Origin: Polaribacter sp.
GTDB lineage: Bacteria > Bacteroidota > Bacteroidia > Flavobacteriales > Flavobacteriaceae
Length of the DNA: 64,000 bases
Direction: 5' to 3'
Assembly: GCA_029250685.1 (NCBI GenBank)
Contig: JAQXEU010000028.1
Span: 62,001-126,000 of the forward strand
A program made the translations under genes and the position numbers. Numbering within the stretch: position 1 is the first letter of the stretch; the number at the start of each line of letters is the position of its first letter. Below the pieces are notes generated by a model. The model ran no database searches and was not told the DNA's origin. It saw only the letters and a program-made list of their open reading frames with translations. Shown in pieces: positions 1-8,596 of this stretch.

Positions 1-1
1 A

Positions 2-814
2 CAAGTTTTCACGATAAATCCGTCTCAATGGTCTAATAAAACTGGATTTAAAAAAATACTTTCTCATTTTTATAATCAAACAAATCTTCTGATTGACAAT
101 GAACAAAAAAGAACTAATGATTCTTTTAATTTAAATCCGTTTGATATTGATGAAACCAAATTATCGGGTTTAAATTTTAGTCTTAGAAACAGCTTATACT
201 TAAACAAAAATCAAGATAACTATAGTATTATTTTTACATATGGAACTTCTAAAAATAAGCGCTTGTATAATATCGGAAATCAAGAAAATAACACCAAATT
301 ACATCAGTTAGAGTTTTCTCATAAATTGTCTACTTTTTGGCTTTTTGACTTTAAATCAAACACAACTAAAGATGAAATAATTACTGAGAATTTTACGAAT
401 CAGAATTATAAAATTGACGCGTATGAATTAGCTCCAAGATTCACTTTTGAATACAGTAAAAACCATCAGTTTTCTTTCTTCTACAATTATAAGAATAAAG
501 AAAATAACGTTACAAATTTAGAAGCGTTGCAACAACAAAAAATTGGTAGTTCTTATTATTACAAATCAACCAAGAACACCATAATCAGAGCCGAATTTAA
601 TTTGTTTCATAACGATTTTACTGGGAGTCAAAATAGTCCGGTTGCATATCAAATGTTAGAAGGTTTACAAGCAGGAAGAAATTATACCTGGTCTTTAGTA
701 TATCAGCAAAAAATAAATTCTTTTATCAATTTAAACTTTAATTATCTTGGGAGAAAAGGAGAAAACGCTACTGTAATTCATACAGGTTCTGTTCAATTAC
801 GTGCAGATTTTTAA
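2..814 (+). CDS. C-terminal part of a large outer-membrane beta-barrel protein (5' end outside window)
   Basis: The reading frame is open from base 2 to the TAA at 812-814, so the gene starts upstream of the window; a TTG at 263 is internal, not the start. The 270 visible residues are rich in alternating polar and aromatic residues, with repeated strand-like stretches such as FTFEYSKNHQFSFFYNYKNK, and the chain ends in LRADF with a terminal Phe, as is usual for outer-membrane barrels. I infer a barrel or surface-associated protein of the kind common and unnamed in Flavobacteriaceae. No enzymatic motif is visible. The function is unknown. Confidence 0.7.
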   Translation, partial: QVFTINPSQWSNKTGFKKILSHFYNQTNLLIDNEQKRTNDSFNLNPFDIDETKLSGLNFSLRNSLYLNKNQDNYSIIFTYGTSKNKRLYNIGNQENNTKLHQLEFSHKLSTFWLFDFKSNTTKDEIITENFTNQNYKIDAYELAPRFTFEYSKNHQFSFFYNYKNKENNVTNLEALQQQKIGSSYYYKSTKNTIIRAEFNLFHNDFTGSQNSPVAYQMLEGLQAGRNYTWSLVYQQKINSFINLNFNYLGRKGENATVIHTGSVQLRADF

Positions 815-848
815 CTTTTTATACTTTCTAAATCTTAAAAAATAACAG

Positions 849-856
849 TAGATTTG
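849..856 (+). promoter_or_regulatory. TAnnTTTG promoter -7 box (TAGATTTG)
   Basis: This is a perfect match to the Bacteroidota -7 consensus, 68 bases before the ATG of the 165-residue barrel protein. The following leader contains the inverted repeats GCAAATTATTTGC and ACAGTA/TACTGT. Confidence 0.5.
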
Positions 857-924
857 TAATCGCATATAATTGTTGCAAATTATTTGCGTTATACTGTAAA
901 CAATATTAATATTAAACATAAAAA

Positions 925-1422
925 ATGAAAAAGCTATTTATCGTTATTGCTATATTAACCGCCTCATTTACACAAGCGCAGCAAGAAATTAAATTAGATA
1001 TTTTTGATGCTCTGGTATTAAAAACAATTGAAGTTTCTTACGAGAAATACATTGATGACACTTCTTCTTTTGGTATTTCTGCATTGATTAATTCCGAGAA
1101 AAATAGTGCTGATTTGAGATACAACGAACAAAGAGTGTTAACGCCATTCTTTCGTCATTATTTTACTTCTGATAGCAATTGGAATTTCTTCGGAGAAGGT
1201 TTTTTTGCATTTAATTTTGGAGAAAAGAAAGTAATAAATGGAGCTACAAGCACATATGAAGATTATACAGATGGCGCTTTAGGTGTTGCCGTAGGAATGA
1301 AATATGTTACTGAAGGAGGTTTTACTGTTGATCTTTATGGTGGTGCTGGACGTAATTTATTTAGTAATAATTCTTATCCTGTTATTCCAAGAGTTGGTGT
1401 AAATGTTGGTTGGAGATTTTAA
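925..1422 (+). CDS. Small secreted outer-membrane beta-barrel protein (DUF3575-like)
   Basis: The 165-residue product starts with a clear signal peptide (KK, then a hydrophobic core, cleavage after FTQA at about residue 18-19). The rest alternates polar and hydrophobic residues (FFRHYF, FFGEGFFAFNFG, GVAVGMKYV) and ends GVNVGWRF with a terminal Phe, as expected for a small barrel inserted by BamA. It resembles the DUF3575/porin-like proteins of Flavobacteriia; that assignment is from recall and not certain. It has its own promoter box at 849 and a strong hairpin terminator just downstream, so it is probably a single-gene unit. Substrate and role are unknown. Confidence 0.75.
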   Translation: MKKLFIVIAILTASFTQAQQEIKLDIFDALVLKTIEVSYEKYIDDTSSFGISALINSEKNSADLRYNEQRVLTPFFRHYFTSDSNWNFFGEGFFAFNFGEKKVINGATSTYEDYTDGALGVAVGMKYVTEGGFTVDLYGGAGRNLFSNNSYPVIPRVGVNVGWRF

Positions 1423-1446
1423 AAATTTGGAACTATAAAATATTAA

Positions 1447-1497
1447 AAAACCACATCTTTATGCTGAATTTATTTCAGTAACAGATGTGGTTTTTTT
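1447..1497. terminator. Bidirectional intrinsic terminator
   Basis: Arms AAAACCACATCT (1447-1458) and AGATGTGGTTTT (1483-1494) pair perfectly and are flanked by A and T runs. The hairpin lies between the convergent barrel-protein gene and glyS and can serve both. Confidence 0.85.
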
Positions 1498-1519
1498 ATT
1501 CCTTAACGAGACATAGTGT

Positions 1520-3061
1520 CTACATTTTTTGCAACCATGTTTTCACGGCAACTTCTGCTTTAATAATATCTTTCAATTCAGCAATAGCAACACGCTTTTG
1601 TTCCATGGTATCTCTATGACGAATCGTTACTGTTTTATCTTCTAAAGTTTGATGATCTACAGTAATACAAAACGGTGTTCCGTTTGCATCTTGTCTTCTA
1701 TAACGTTTTCCAACCGCATCTTTCTCATCGTAAAAAACGTTAAAATCCCATTTTAAATCGTTTAAAATTTCACGAGCAACTTCTGGCAAACCATCTTTTT
1801 TAACCAAAGGTAAAACTGCTGCTTTAAAAGGTGCTAATACTCCTGGTAATTTTAAAACCGTTCTTGTTGTACCGTTTTCTAGTTCTTCTTCTTTTAAAGA
1901 ATTTGAGAAAACTGCTAAAAACATTCTATCTAAACCAATCGATGTTTCTACAACAAATGGCGTGTAACTTTTATTTTCTTCGTGATCAAAGTATTGTAAT
2001 TTCTTTCCAGAATGTTCTTCGTGTGCTTTTAAATCAAAATCTGTTCTTGAGTGAATTCCTTCTAATTCTTTAAATCCAAACGGAAATTTAAATTCAATAT
2101 CTGAAGCTGCATCTGCATAATGTGCTAATTTTTCATGATCGTGAAAACGATAATTATCAGCGCCCATTCCTAAAGATAAATGCCATTTCATTCTGGTTTC
2201 TTTCCAGTTTGTATACCATTCTTTTTGAGTTCCTGGCTTTACAAAAAATTGCATTTCCATTTGTTCAAACTCACGCATTCTAAAAATAAATTGTCTTGCA
2301 ACAATTTCATTTCTAAACGCTTTTCCTGTTTGTGCAATTCCAAACGGAATTTTCATTCGTCCAGTTTTTTGAACGTTTAAGAAATTTACAAAAATTCCTT
2401 GCGCAGTTTCTGGTCTTAAATATACTTGTGTAGAACTTTCTGCTGACGCACCAATTTGTGTTCCAAACATCAAATTAAATTGCTTTACTTCTGTCCAGTT
2501 TTTAGAACCTGTTAAAGGATCAGCAATCCCTAACTCTTCAATCAACAATTTAACATCTGCTAAATCTTCTTTCTCTAAAGATGATGCCATTCTAGATAAA
2601 ATCGAATTGATTTTCTCTTGATAACCAACTACTCTTCCGTTTGTAGAAACAAATTCTTCTTTATTAAAAGCATCTCCAAAACGTTTTGCTGCTTTGGCAA
2701 CTTCTTTGTCTATTTTTCCTTCTATTTTGGCACAATAATCTTCTACTAAAACATCAGCTCTGTAACGTTTTTTTGAATCTTTATTATCAATTAAAGGATC
2801 GTTAAAAGCATCTACATGGCCAGAAGCTTTCCAGGTTGTTGGATGCATTAAAATTGATGCGTCAATTCCCACAATGTTTTCGTGCATTTGCACCATTGCT
2901 TTCCACCAATAATCTCTAATGTTTTTCTTTAATTCTACTCCGTTTTGAGCATAATCATACACTGCACTTAATCCATCATAAATTTCTGATGATTGAAATA
3001 CATAACCGTATTCTTTTGCGTGCGATAAAACTTTCTTAAACTGATCTTCTTGTTTTGCCAT
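1520..3061 (-). CDS. glyS: Glycine--tRNA ligase (single-chain, dimeric type)
   Basis: Charges tRNA-Gly with glycine in the cytoplasm. At 513 residues it has the length of the single-subunit alpha2 class II enzyme, not the alpha/beta tetramer. Visible marks are the substrate loop with YLRPETAQGIFVNF (about residues 216-229), class II motif 2 around FRNEIVARQFIFRMREFEQ, motif 3 around ETSIGLDRMFLAVF, and a C-terminal anticodon-binding domain (APFKAAVLPLVKKDGLPE onward). The ATG at 3061 is only 8 bases from a perfect TATCTTTG promoter box, so the mRNA would have almost no leader. Confidence 0.97.
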   Translation of the reverse strand: MAKQEDQFKKVLSHAKEYGYVFQSSEIYDGLSAVYDYAQNGVELKKNIRDYWWKAMVQMHENIVGIDASILMHPTTWKASGHVDAFNDPLIDNKDSKKRYRADVLVEDYCAKIEGKIDKEVAKAAKRFGDAFNKEEFVSTNGRVVGYQEKINSILSRMASSLEKEDLADVKLLIEELGIADPLTGSKNWTEVKQFNLMFGTQIGASAESSTQVYLRPETAQGIFVNFLNVQKTGRMKIPFGIAQTGKAFRNEIVARQFIFRMREFEQMEMQFFVKPGTQKEWYTNWKETRMKWHLSLGMGADNYRFHDHEKLAHYADAASDIEFKFPFGFKELEGIHSRTDFDLKAHEEHSGKKLQYFDHEENKSYTPFVVETSIGLDRMFLAVFSNSLKEEELENGTTRTVLKLPGVLAPFKAAVLPLVKKDGLPEVAREILNDLKWDFNVFYDEKDAVGKRYRRQDANGTPFCITVDHQTLEDKTVTIRHRDTMEQKRVAIAELKDIIKAEVAVKTWLQKM

Positions 3062-3069
3062 AATGGCGA

Positions 3070-3077
3070 CAAAGATA
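3070..3077 (-). promoter_or_regulatory. TAnnTTTG promoter -7 box for glyS (TATCTTTG)
   Basis: A perfect -7 consensus on the minus strand, with eight bases between its G and the glyS ATG. Transcription starting about 5 bases past the box would leave a leader of only a few bases. Confidence 0.55.
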
Positions 3078-3106
3078 CATCAATCTAAAAAGTTAACAAG
3101 AAAAAA

Positions 3107-3673
3107 TTAATGCTCTTTTTTGCATCGATAAACAAATGCTGGCGGGAAATTTAACAGTTCAAAATCTAAAGAAATCTTTTCTTTAAAAACTGCTTTTAGT
3201 TTTTTGTAATACGTTAAACTATATTGATATTGAATGAACGTTCCGTTTTTAATGAGTGTTTTTAATGAGTTTTCTAAAATAGCACTCGAAATAGGTTTTG
3301 GGATAATGGCTAAAGGTAAACTCGAAACAATATGACATGCCTTTGAAAAACCTAATTTTTCCATTTCGGGCTGAATTTCTTCTGCAGACGCTTTCAAAAC
3401 TGTTAATTGGGGATGGTTTATTTTTCTTAGGCTTTCGTAAAAAACATCATTTACTTCAAAGCAAATTAAATGAGAATCTGGCTGTATTTTTTTTAAGATT
3501 TGATTGGTAATAACACCGTTTCCAGGACCTAATTCAACCAACACCTTACATGAGGAAAAGTCAATTTCTTTTAACATTTTTTGAGCTAAAAATCTAGAGC
3601 TTGGCGTAACTGTACCAGAGGTTTTTAAATTCTTAACGGCTACTTTAAAAAAATCAATTTTTTTTCCCAACAA
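3107..3673 (-). CDS. Class I SAM-dependent methyltransferase (phospholipid N-methyltransferase-like)
   Basis: The 188-residue protein has the SAM-binding motif I VELGPGNGVIT (about residues 46-56), an acidic residue after the second strand (LICFEVND) and a later conserved segment around HIVSSLPLAII. The fold and size match the COG3963 phospholipid N-methyltransferase / rRNA adenine dimethylase-like group, so methylation of phosphatidylethanolamine is one possibility, but the acceptor cannot be read from the sequence. The start is one of two consecutive TTG codons (3673 or 3670); no ATG is available nearby. It is divergent from comF, with a 38-base gap. Confidence 0.75.
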   Translation of the reverse strand: MLGKKIDFFKVAVKNLKTSGTVTPSSRFLAQKMLKEIDFSSCKVLVELGPGNGVITNQILKKIQPDSHLICFEVNDVFYESLRKINHPQLTVLKASAEEIQPEMEKLGFSKACHIVSSLPLAIIPKPISSAILENSLKTLIKNGTFIQYQYSLTYYKKLKAVFKEKISLDFELLNFPPAFVYRCKKEH

Positions 3674-3711
3674 TTTGTTTTTTAGTATCTTAACAGTAAA
3701 AAGCTAAGAAA

Positions 3712-4398
3712 ATGAATTTTTTACAAGATGTTTTGCATCTTTTTTTTCCGAAGATATGCATTACTTGTGATATTAAGTTATTACAACCTGAAAAAATAAT
3801 CTGTACTCTATGTAGACATGATTTGCCTATAATTTGTTACACAAACTATGAGAATAATAAAATTACTAAAGCATTCTATGGGAGAATTCCGATTGAGAAA
3901 GCAACTTCGTTTTTATTTTATAGAAAAGAAGGAAAAACCAAGAAGTTGATTCATGCTTTAAAATATAAAGGAAATCAAGAGGTTGGTAATTTTATTGGTG
4001 ATTGGTTTGGAGGAATTTTAAAAGATTCAAGTGAATTTAAAGATATCGATTGTATTATTCCTGTTCCGTTGCATCCAAAAAAACAGAGAAAACGCGGATA
4101 TAATCAACTAACAACTTTTGGTTTACGCTTGTCAGAACATTTAACAAAACCATATTTAGAAGATGTTTTAATTAGAACCTCTGCATCAAAAACACAAACT
4201 TTTAAACAACGTTTCGAACGTTTTAGTAATAATAGCACAAAATTTAGTGTTCCAGATCCATCAATCATAAAAAACAAACACATCTTATTAGTTGACGATG
4301 TGATTACAACAGGGGCGACTTTAGAGTCTTGTTGTAAAGAATTATTAAATTCCGAAAGCATTAAAATTAGTATTGTCACAATGGCTTACACAGAATAA
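3712..4398 (+). CDS. comF: ComF family protein (phosphoribosyltransferase-like)
   Basis: The 228-residue protein has an N-terminal zinc-finger-like pair of CxxC motifs (CITC at about 17-20 and CTLC at about 33-36) followed by a type I phosphoribosyltransferase fold. The PRPP-binding motif ILLVDDVITTGATLE lies near residues 192-206 and the flexible-loop region with KKQRKRGYNQL near 124-134. ComF is needed for DNA uptake in naturally competent bacteria, where it is thought to act at the cytoplasmic end of the uptake machine; in this organism that role is inferred from the family only. No other competence gene is adjacent. Confidence 0.9.
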   Translation: MNFLQDVLHLFFPKICITCDIKLLQPEKIICTLCRHDLPIICYTNYENNKITKAFYGRIPIEKATSFLFYRKEGKTKKLIHALKYKGNQEVGNFIGDWFGGILKDSSEFKDIDCIIPVPLHPKKQRKRGYNQLTTFGLRLSEHLTKPYLEDVLIRTSASKTQTFKQRFERFSNNSTKFSVPDPSIIKNKHILLVDDVITTGATLESCCKELLNSESIKISIVTMAYTE

Positions 4399-4462
4399 TT
4401 TAACTAAAGAATGAGTCTTTTTAAAGTAAAAAAATCGTTATTTTGCGTGAAAATAAAACCGC

Positions 4463-6073
4463 TTGAAATTTTTTTCTAAACATATCATTTTCGTTTTTGC
4501 TGTTATTCTTTTAACTAGCAATTGTGCAAGGAAAGGAAGGCCAAATGGTGGGTTAAAAGACAGTTTAGCTCCAGTTATGGTAATTGCTAATCCACCATAT
4601 AAAAGCATTAACTTTAACAGTAAAAAAATTAAGCTTTCGTTTGATGAATATGTTACTTTAGATAAGTTGAATCAACAATTAGTGATTTCTCCGCCTTTAA
4701 AGTATGCGCCAACTATTTCTCCTCAAGGATCTCCAAGTAAAGAAATTACTATAAAATTGACTGATACTTTAAAAGAAAACACAACTTATATTTTCAATTT
4801 TGGAAACAGCATTAAAGACAATAATGAAGGCAATACTTTAAAAAGCTTCAATTACGTTTTTTCAACCGGAAAATATGTTGACTCTTTAAAAACAAAAGGA
4901 CTAATTAAAGACGCTTTTAACAATAAACATGATAAAGACATTAGTGTTTTACTTTACAAAGTAGACTCAAGTTATTCAGACTCTATCGTCTATAAACAAA
5001 AGCCAAATTATATTACAAATACTATTGATTCTTTATATAAGATTACAAATATTAAAGACGGAAAATATTTATTAATTGCTCTAAAAGATGTTTCTAGCAA
5101 TTACCTTTTTAACCCGAAAGAAGATAAAATTGGCTTTTATAATAGGTTTATAGAACTGCCAAAAGACAGTCTAATTAATGAGCCTTTATCATTATTTAAA
5201 GAAGTTCCTAGTTTTAGAGTAATCTCTGCAAAAGAAATATCTAAAGGAAAAATATTATTTGGATTTGAAGGCGGTAAAGAAAATATAAATATTGAAATTC
5301 TGTCTAATTTACCAACTAATTTTAAAAGTGAATCTGTTTTGGATAAAAATACAGATAGTCTTTATTTATGGCATTCTGCAATCAAAAGGGATTCTTTAGT
5401 TTTTAAAATTAAGAAAGGTAATTATACAGCAACTAAAACCGTTTTTTTGAGAAGTAAAGTTGTTGATTCTTTAAAAATAAACTCGAATATTACTAATAAT
5501 TTAGATCTAAAAGATACGTTAACGTTAATAAGTAACAACCCCATTAATAAAATTGATACAAGTAAAATTTTATTTTTTGATAAAGATTCCGTGCAAGTAA
5601 ACTATCAACATGTATTAAAAAAATCTACAAATAAAATTCAGTTATTATTTGATAAAAAATATAATACAAATTATAAATTAACAATACTTCCTGAAGCATT
5701 AACTGACATTTTTGAAACAAAAAACGATACTTTAAAATATAATTTCAACACAAAAGAGCCTGAAGATTACGGAAGTATTTCTTTCTCTATTGATAAAAGT
5801 TCTTCTTCGCTTGTTATTTTCGAACTATTAACTGAAAAAGATAAAAAAGTGGTTCAACAAATTAAAGTAACAGATAGTAAAAAAATTAAATTTGAGTTAA
5901 TACCACCAGGAAGATATATTGTTAGAGCAATTATTGACACTAACAAGAATAACAAATGGGATTCAGGAAATTACTTAAATAAAATACAACCAGAAAGAGT
6001 AATTTATCACCCTTCTGTTTTTAATATTAGATCTAATTGGGATTTACCTTTAGAAACTTTCACAATAAATTAA
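4463..6073 (+). CDS. Lipoprotein with bacterial Ig-like domain (Big_5 type)
   Basis: The 536-residue protein starts at a TTG (4463) and has a lipoprotein signal peptide, with a lipobox-like TSNC putting the lipidated Cys at about residue 21. The next segment (DSLAPVMVIANPPYKSINFN, then FDEYVTLDKLNQQLVISPPL) is the pattern of the SbsA/Big_5 Ig-like domain often found at the N-terminus of Bacteroidota surface lipoproteins. The remainder is beta-rich with repeated DSL and DT segments, and the C-terminal part (PGRYIVRAIIDTNKNNKWD) looks like a second Ig/transthyretin-like fold. It is probably anchored in the outer membrane. I recognise no catalytic residues; the biological role is unknown. Confidence 0.8.
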   Translation: MKFFSKHIIFVFAVILLTSNCARKGRPNGGLKDSLAPVMVIANPPYKSINFNSKKIKLSFDEYVTLDKLNQQLVISPPLKYAPTISPQGSPSKEITIKLTDTLKENTTYIFNFGNSIKDNNEGNTLKSFNYVFSTGKYVDSLKTKGLIKDAFNNKHDKDISVLLYKVDSSYSDSIVYKQKPNYITNTIDSLYKITNIKDGKYLLIALKDVSSNYLFNPKEDKIGFYNRFIELPKDSLINEPLSLFKEVPSFRVISAKEISKGKILFGFEGGKENINIEILSNLPTNFKSESVLDKNTDSLYLWHSAIKRDSLVFKIKKGNYTATKTVFLRSKVVDSLKINSNITNNLDLKDTLTLISNNPINKIDTSKILFFDKDSVQVNYQHVLKKSTNKIQLLFDKKYNTNYKLTILPEALTDIFETKNDTLKYNFNTKEPEDYGSISFSIDKSSSSLVIFELLTEKDKKVVQQIKVTDSKKIKFELIPPGRYIVRAIIDTNKNNKWDSGNYLNKIQPERVIYHPSVFNIRSNWDLPLETFTIN

Positions 6074-6108
6074 TAATAATTGAGTTATTATTTATGTCCT
6101 CAATTTAA

Positions 6109-6116
6109 TATATTTG
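6109..6116 (+). promoter_or_regulatory. TAnnTTTG promoter -7 box (TATATTTG)
   Basis: A perfect match, 22 bases before the TTG start of the degraded outer-membrane protein gene at 6138. The promoter has survived although the gene has not. Confidence 0.5.
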
Positions 6117-6137
6117 TTTAATTCTAAAACTATTTCC

Positions 6138-6498
6138 TTGAGAAAGCCCCTAAACATACTTTTCTTTTTTATAATAGGTTTATCTGCAAATGCCCAACAC
6201 TTAACTCATGATGTAGGTATCTTTGCAGGATTGGCCAATATGGAAACTGATTACGGAAAAGTATAGAGATTCCGGAGAACTTGAAGTTGGTAGCGGTAGT
6301 ACATTTTCCTTTATTCTTGGAGCAGGGACAAGATATAAACTATCTGAAAAATTTGATTTAGCTGCAAACTTAAATTGGCAATACTTTTTTTCAGATACTT
6401 TAGATGGACTAAAATCAAATGATGTCTCGAATAAATATAATGAATGGCTGCTCAACTTCCAAGTTGGTATTATTTATCACTTGAATTTTTCTAAATGA
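6138..6498 (+). pseudogene. Degraded outer-membrane beta-barrel protein gene (THC0290_0291-like): internal deletion and frameshift
   Basis: Frame 1 from the TTG at 6138 gives a signal peptide (MRKPLNILFFFIIGLSANAQ) and the first mature residues HLTHDVGIFAGLANMETDYG, then stops at the TAG 6264-6266. Another frame, open across the same point, carries the end of a barrel protein: LGAGTRYKLSEKFDLAANLN and WLLNFQVGIIYHLNF before the stop at 6498. Together they make only about 120 residues. From memory, intact Flavobacteriaceae relatives are roughly twice as long, with the same N-terminus and C-terminus and a long middle section that is missing here. The gene therefore looks like a remnant of an internal deletion that also shifted the frame, near 6255-6270. 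A sequencing error alone would not restore the missing middle. Confidence 0.7.
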
Positions 6499-6536
6499 TT
6501 TTTCTGCAAGAAATAAAACTACAAATTATAAAACAT

Positions 6537-6570
6537 AAAAAAATCCGAAGAAATTTTCTTCGGATTTTTT
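6537..6570. terminator. Bidirectional intrinsic terminator
   Basis: AAATCCGAAGAAA (6541-6553) pairs with TTTCTTCGGATTT (6555-6567), flanked by A and T runs. It lies between the pseudogene and the convergent trans-sulfuration gene. Confidence 0.85.
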
Positions 6571-6586
6571 AGGCTCTTTATTTTAA

Positions 6587-7735
6587 TTATTTAGATAACG
6601 CTTGTTCTAAATCTTCTAATAAATCATCAATATCTTCAATCCCTACACTTAAACGAATTAAAGAATCTGTAATCCCGATTTTTAACCGCTCTGGTTCAGG
6701 AATAGTTGCATGTGTCATTGTTGTAGGATGATTTACCAAACTTTCAACCCCTCCTAGTGATTCTGCTAACGTAAAAACTTTTGTGTTTTCTAAAAAAGTA
6801 AAAGCTGCTTTTTGACTTTCATCTTTTAATTTAAAAGAAACCATTCCTCCAAAATCTTTCATTTGTTTTTTAGCAACTTCATGATTTGGATGACTTTTCA
6901 ATCCTGGGTAATATACTTCTTTAACTTTCGGGTGATTAACCAAATACGCAGCAACGGCTTTACCGTTTTCACAATGACGTTGCATTCTAATATGCAGCGT
7001 TTTTACCCCACGAAGCGCTAAAAAAGAGTCCATTGGGCTTGCAACAGCACCGGAAGCAAACTGAATAAAATGTAATTCTTTTGCTAATTTTTCATCTTTC
7101 ACCATTAATGCACCCATCAACAAATCAGAATGCCCTCCTAAATATTTTGTTGCAGAATGCATTACAATATCTACTCCTAAATCTAACGGACGTTGTAAAT
7201 AGGGAGTTGCGAAAGTATTATCAACCGACACTAGAATATCAGTGTTTATAGTTTTTACTGCTTTAGTAATTTCCTCTATGTCCGCAATTTTCATTAACGG
7301 ATTTGTTGGTGTTTCTAACCAAATTAATTTCGTATTTTTATTAATTGAATTTGTAATGTTTTCTACAAAATTCATATCAACAAAATGGAATTTCAATCCA
7401 TACTTTTGAAACATTTGTGTAAAAATTCTATACGTTCCGCCATACAAATCATCTCCAGCTATTACTTCATCTCCTGGGTTTAATTTTCTTAAAACACAAT
7501 CAATAGCAGATAACCCAGATGAAAAAGCAAATCCATGCGTTCCATTTTCAATAGAAGCAAAAGCATTTTCTAACGCTGATCTTGTAGGGTTTGCTGCTCT
7601 AGAATATATGTACCCTTTATGTTGTCCAGGGCTTGTTTGTGCGTATGTTGATGTTTGATAAATTGGAGGCATAACTGCACCTGTAGAAGGATCATGTTGT
7701 TGACCACCGTGAATTATTTTTGTATTAAATTTCAT
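6587..7735 (-). CDS. Cystathionine gamma-synthase / beta-lyase family PLP enzyme
   Basis: A 382-residue Cys/Met metabolism PLP enzyme acting in trans-sulfuration between cysteine and homocysteine. Visible family marks are YSRAANPTRSALE near the N-terminus, the PLP-ring segment DDLYGGTYRIF, VDNTFATPYLQRP, the PLP lysine in MHSATKYLGGHSDLLMGA (Lys at about residue 197), and SLGGVESLVNHPTTMTHA near the C-terminus. Length and motifs are typical, but the family interconverts synthase and lyase activities easily, so the exact reaction is not decided. It follows the DinB gene by 19 bases and probably shares its transcript. A second member of the family lies at 51671. Confidence 0.92.
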   Translation of the reverse strand: MKFNTKIIHGGQQHDPSTGAVMPPIYQTSTYAQTSPGQHKGYIYSRAANPTRSALENAFASIENGTHGFAFSSGLSAIDCVLRKLNPGDEVIAGDDLYGGTYRIFTQMFQKYGLKFHFVDMNFVENITNSINKNTKLIWLETPTNPLMKIADIEEITKAVKTINTDILVSVDNTFATPYLQRPLDLGVDIVMHSATKYLGGHSDLLMGALMVKDEKLAKELHFIQFASGAVASPMDSFLALRGVKTLHIRMQRHCENGKAVAAYLVNHPKVKEVYYPGLKSHPNHEVAKKQMKDFGGMVSFKLKDESQKAAFTFLENTKVFTLAESLGGVESLVNHPTTMTHATIPEPERLKIGITDSLIRLSVGIEDIDDLLEDLEQALSK

Positions 7736-7754
7736 TTTATAAATCTTTAACTAT

Positions 7755-8210
7755 TTACACTATTTTTTTTATTGATCTGATAATTCCTAAATGCAAACCT
7801 TCATGATAATTATTAAAGGCAATTGCAGTATCTAAAGAGTTCAACACAAAACCTGTACTTGTTTGATACTCTTCATACTCTTCAAAAATACCTGCTTCGT
7901 AATCTTCTATTAAAGTTTCTGGTAAAGCAATAAATAAATCTTTTACCTCATCAAACTCTTCATCATTAAATTCTCTATCAGGATATGTTCCTTTTCTAAA
8001 ATGAGTAATTAAATCTTCTGGAATTAAACAATTTACGTTAGACATTCTATAATGTAATAACTGTTGTGTAACAACCAAATGCGCTACATTCCAAGCAATA
8101 TTATTTTTAAATCCTTTTGGAATTTCATTAACTTGTTCAATAGTTAAATCATCAATTACTTTTAAAACAAGCTCTCTTGATTTGATAAGTATTTCGAATT
8201 GTGTTTTCAT
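7755..8210 (-). CDS. DinB superfamily protein
   Basis: The 151-residue four-helix protein has three well-placed histidines of the DinB/YfiT metal-site type: one in NVAHLVVTQQ (about residue 44) and two in NNYHEGLHLG near the C-terminus. Known members bind a divalent metal, and some act as thiol-dependent S-transferases, but no substrate can be assigned here. It is the first gene of a leftward unit with the trans-sulfuration gene; the thiol link between the two is suggestive only. A TATATTTG box lies 21 bases upstream. Confidence 0.85.
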   Translation of the reverse strand: MKTQFEILIKSRELVLKVIDDLTIEQVNEIPKGFKNNIAWNVAHLVVTQQLLHYRMSNVNCLIPEDLITHFRKGTYPDREFNDEEFDEVKDLFIALPETLIEDYEAGIFEEYEEYQTSTGFVLNSLDTAIAFNNYHEGLHLGIIRSIKKIV

Positions 8211-8231
8211 TATTTATTTTTAAATTCGTTT

Positions 8232-8239
8232 CAAATATA
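8232..8239 (-). promoter_or_regulatory. TAnnTTTG promoter -7 box (TATATTTG)
   Basis: A perfect match on the minus strand in the 38-base divergent gap between the DinB gene and the ArsC-like gene. It drives the DinB/trans-sulfuration unit. TAAATTCG at 8221-8228 on the plus strand is a one-mismatch candidate for the other gene. Confidence 0.5.
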
Positions 8240-8248
8240 CAGCATAAA

Positions 8249-8596
8249 ATGAAGAAAGTCTATTTTTTACAAACTTGTGATACATGTCGAAGAATCTTAA
8301 AAGAAGTGAATTTGGATGGATTTGAAAAACAAGAAATTAAAGCCAATCCTGTTACAGTAAATCAGCTTGAAGAGATGTATAAAATTTCTGATAGTTATGA
8401 AGCTTTGTTTAATAAACGTGCAAAATTATACAAGTCGATGGATTTAAAAAACCAAACAATTTCTGAAGCCGATTACAGACAATATATTTTAGACGAATAC
8501 ACGTTTTTAAAACGACCTGTTTTTATGATTGATGAAGAAATTTTTATTGGAAACAGTAAAAAAGAAATAGAACGATTGAAAGAGTTTTTAGGCTAA
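8249..8596 (+). CDS. ArsC/Spx-family thioredoxin-fold protein
   Basis: The 115-residue protein has a redox CxxC (CDTCRR, residues 10-15) straight after the first strand and the ArsC/Spx layout (LFNKRAKLYK, then LKRPVFMIDEEIFIG). It could be an arsenate-reductase-type enzyme or a thiol-dependent Spx-like regulator; no arsenic genes are adjacent, so I do not choose. The ATG at 8249 is taken as start: the longer frame from a GTG at 8201 would overlap the promoter of the divergent gene and adds 16 residues not typical of the family. Its stop codon overlaps that of the convergent DUF3089 gene by two bases. Confidence 0.88.
   Translation: MKKVYFLQTCDTCRRILKEVNLDGFEKQEIKANPVTVNQLEEMYKISDSYEALFNKRAKLYKSMDLKNQTISEADYRQYILDEYTFLKRPVFMIDEEIFIGNSKKEIERLKEFLG

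Noticed and set aside
8201-8248. N-terminal extension of the ArsC-like protein from a GTG
   Set aside because: It runs through the divergent promoter region and adds residues that do not fit the family; ATG 8249 gives the normal start.
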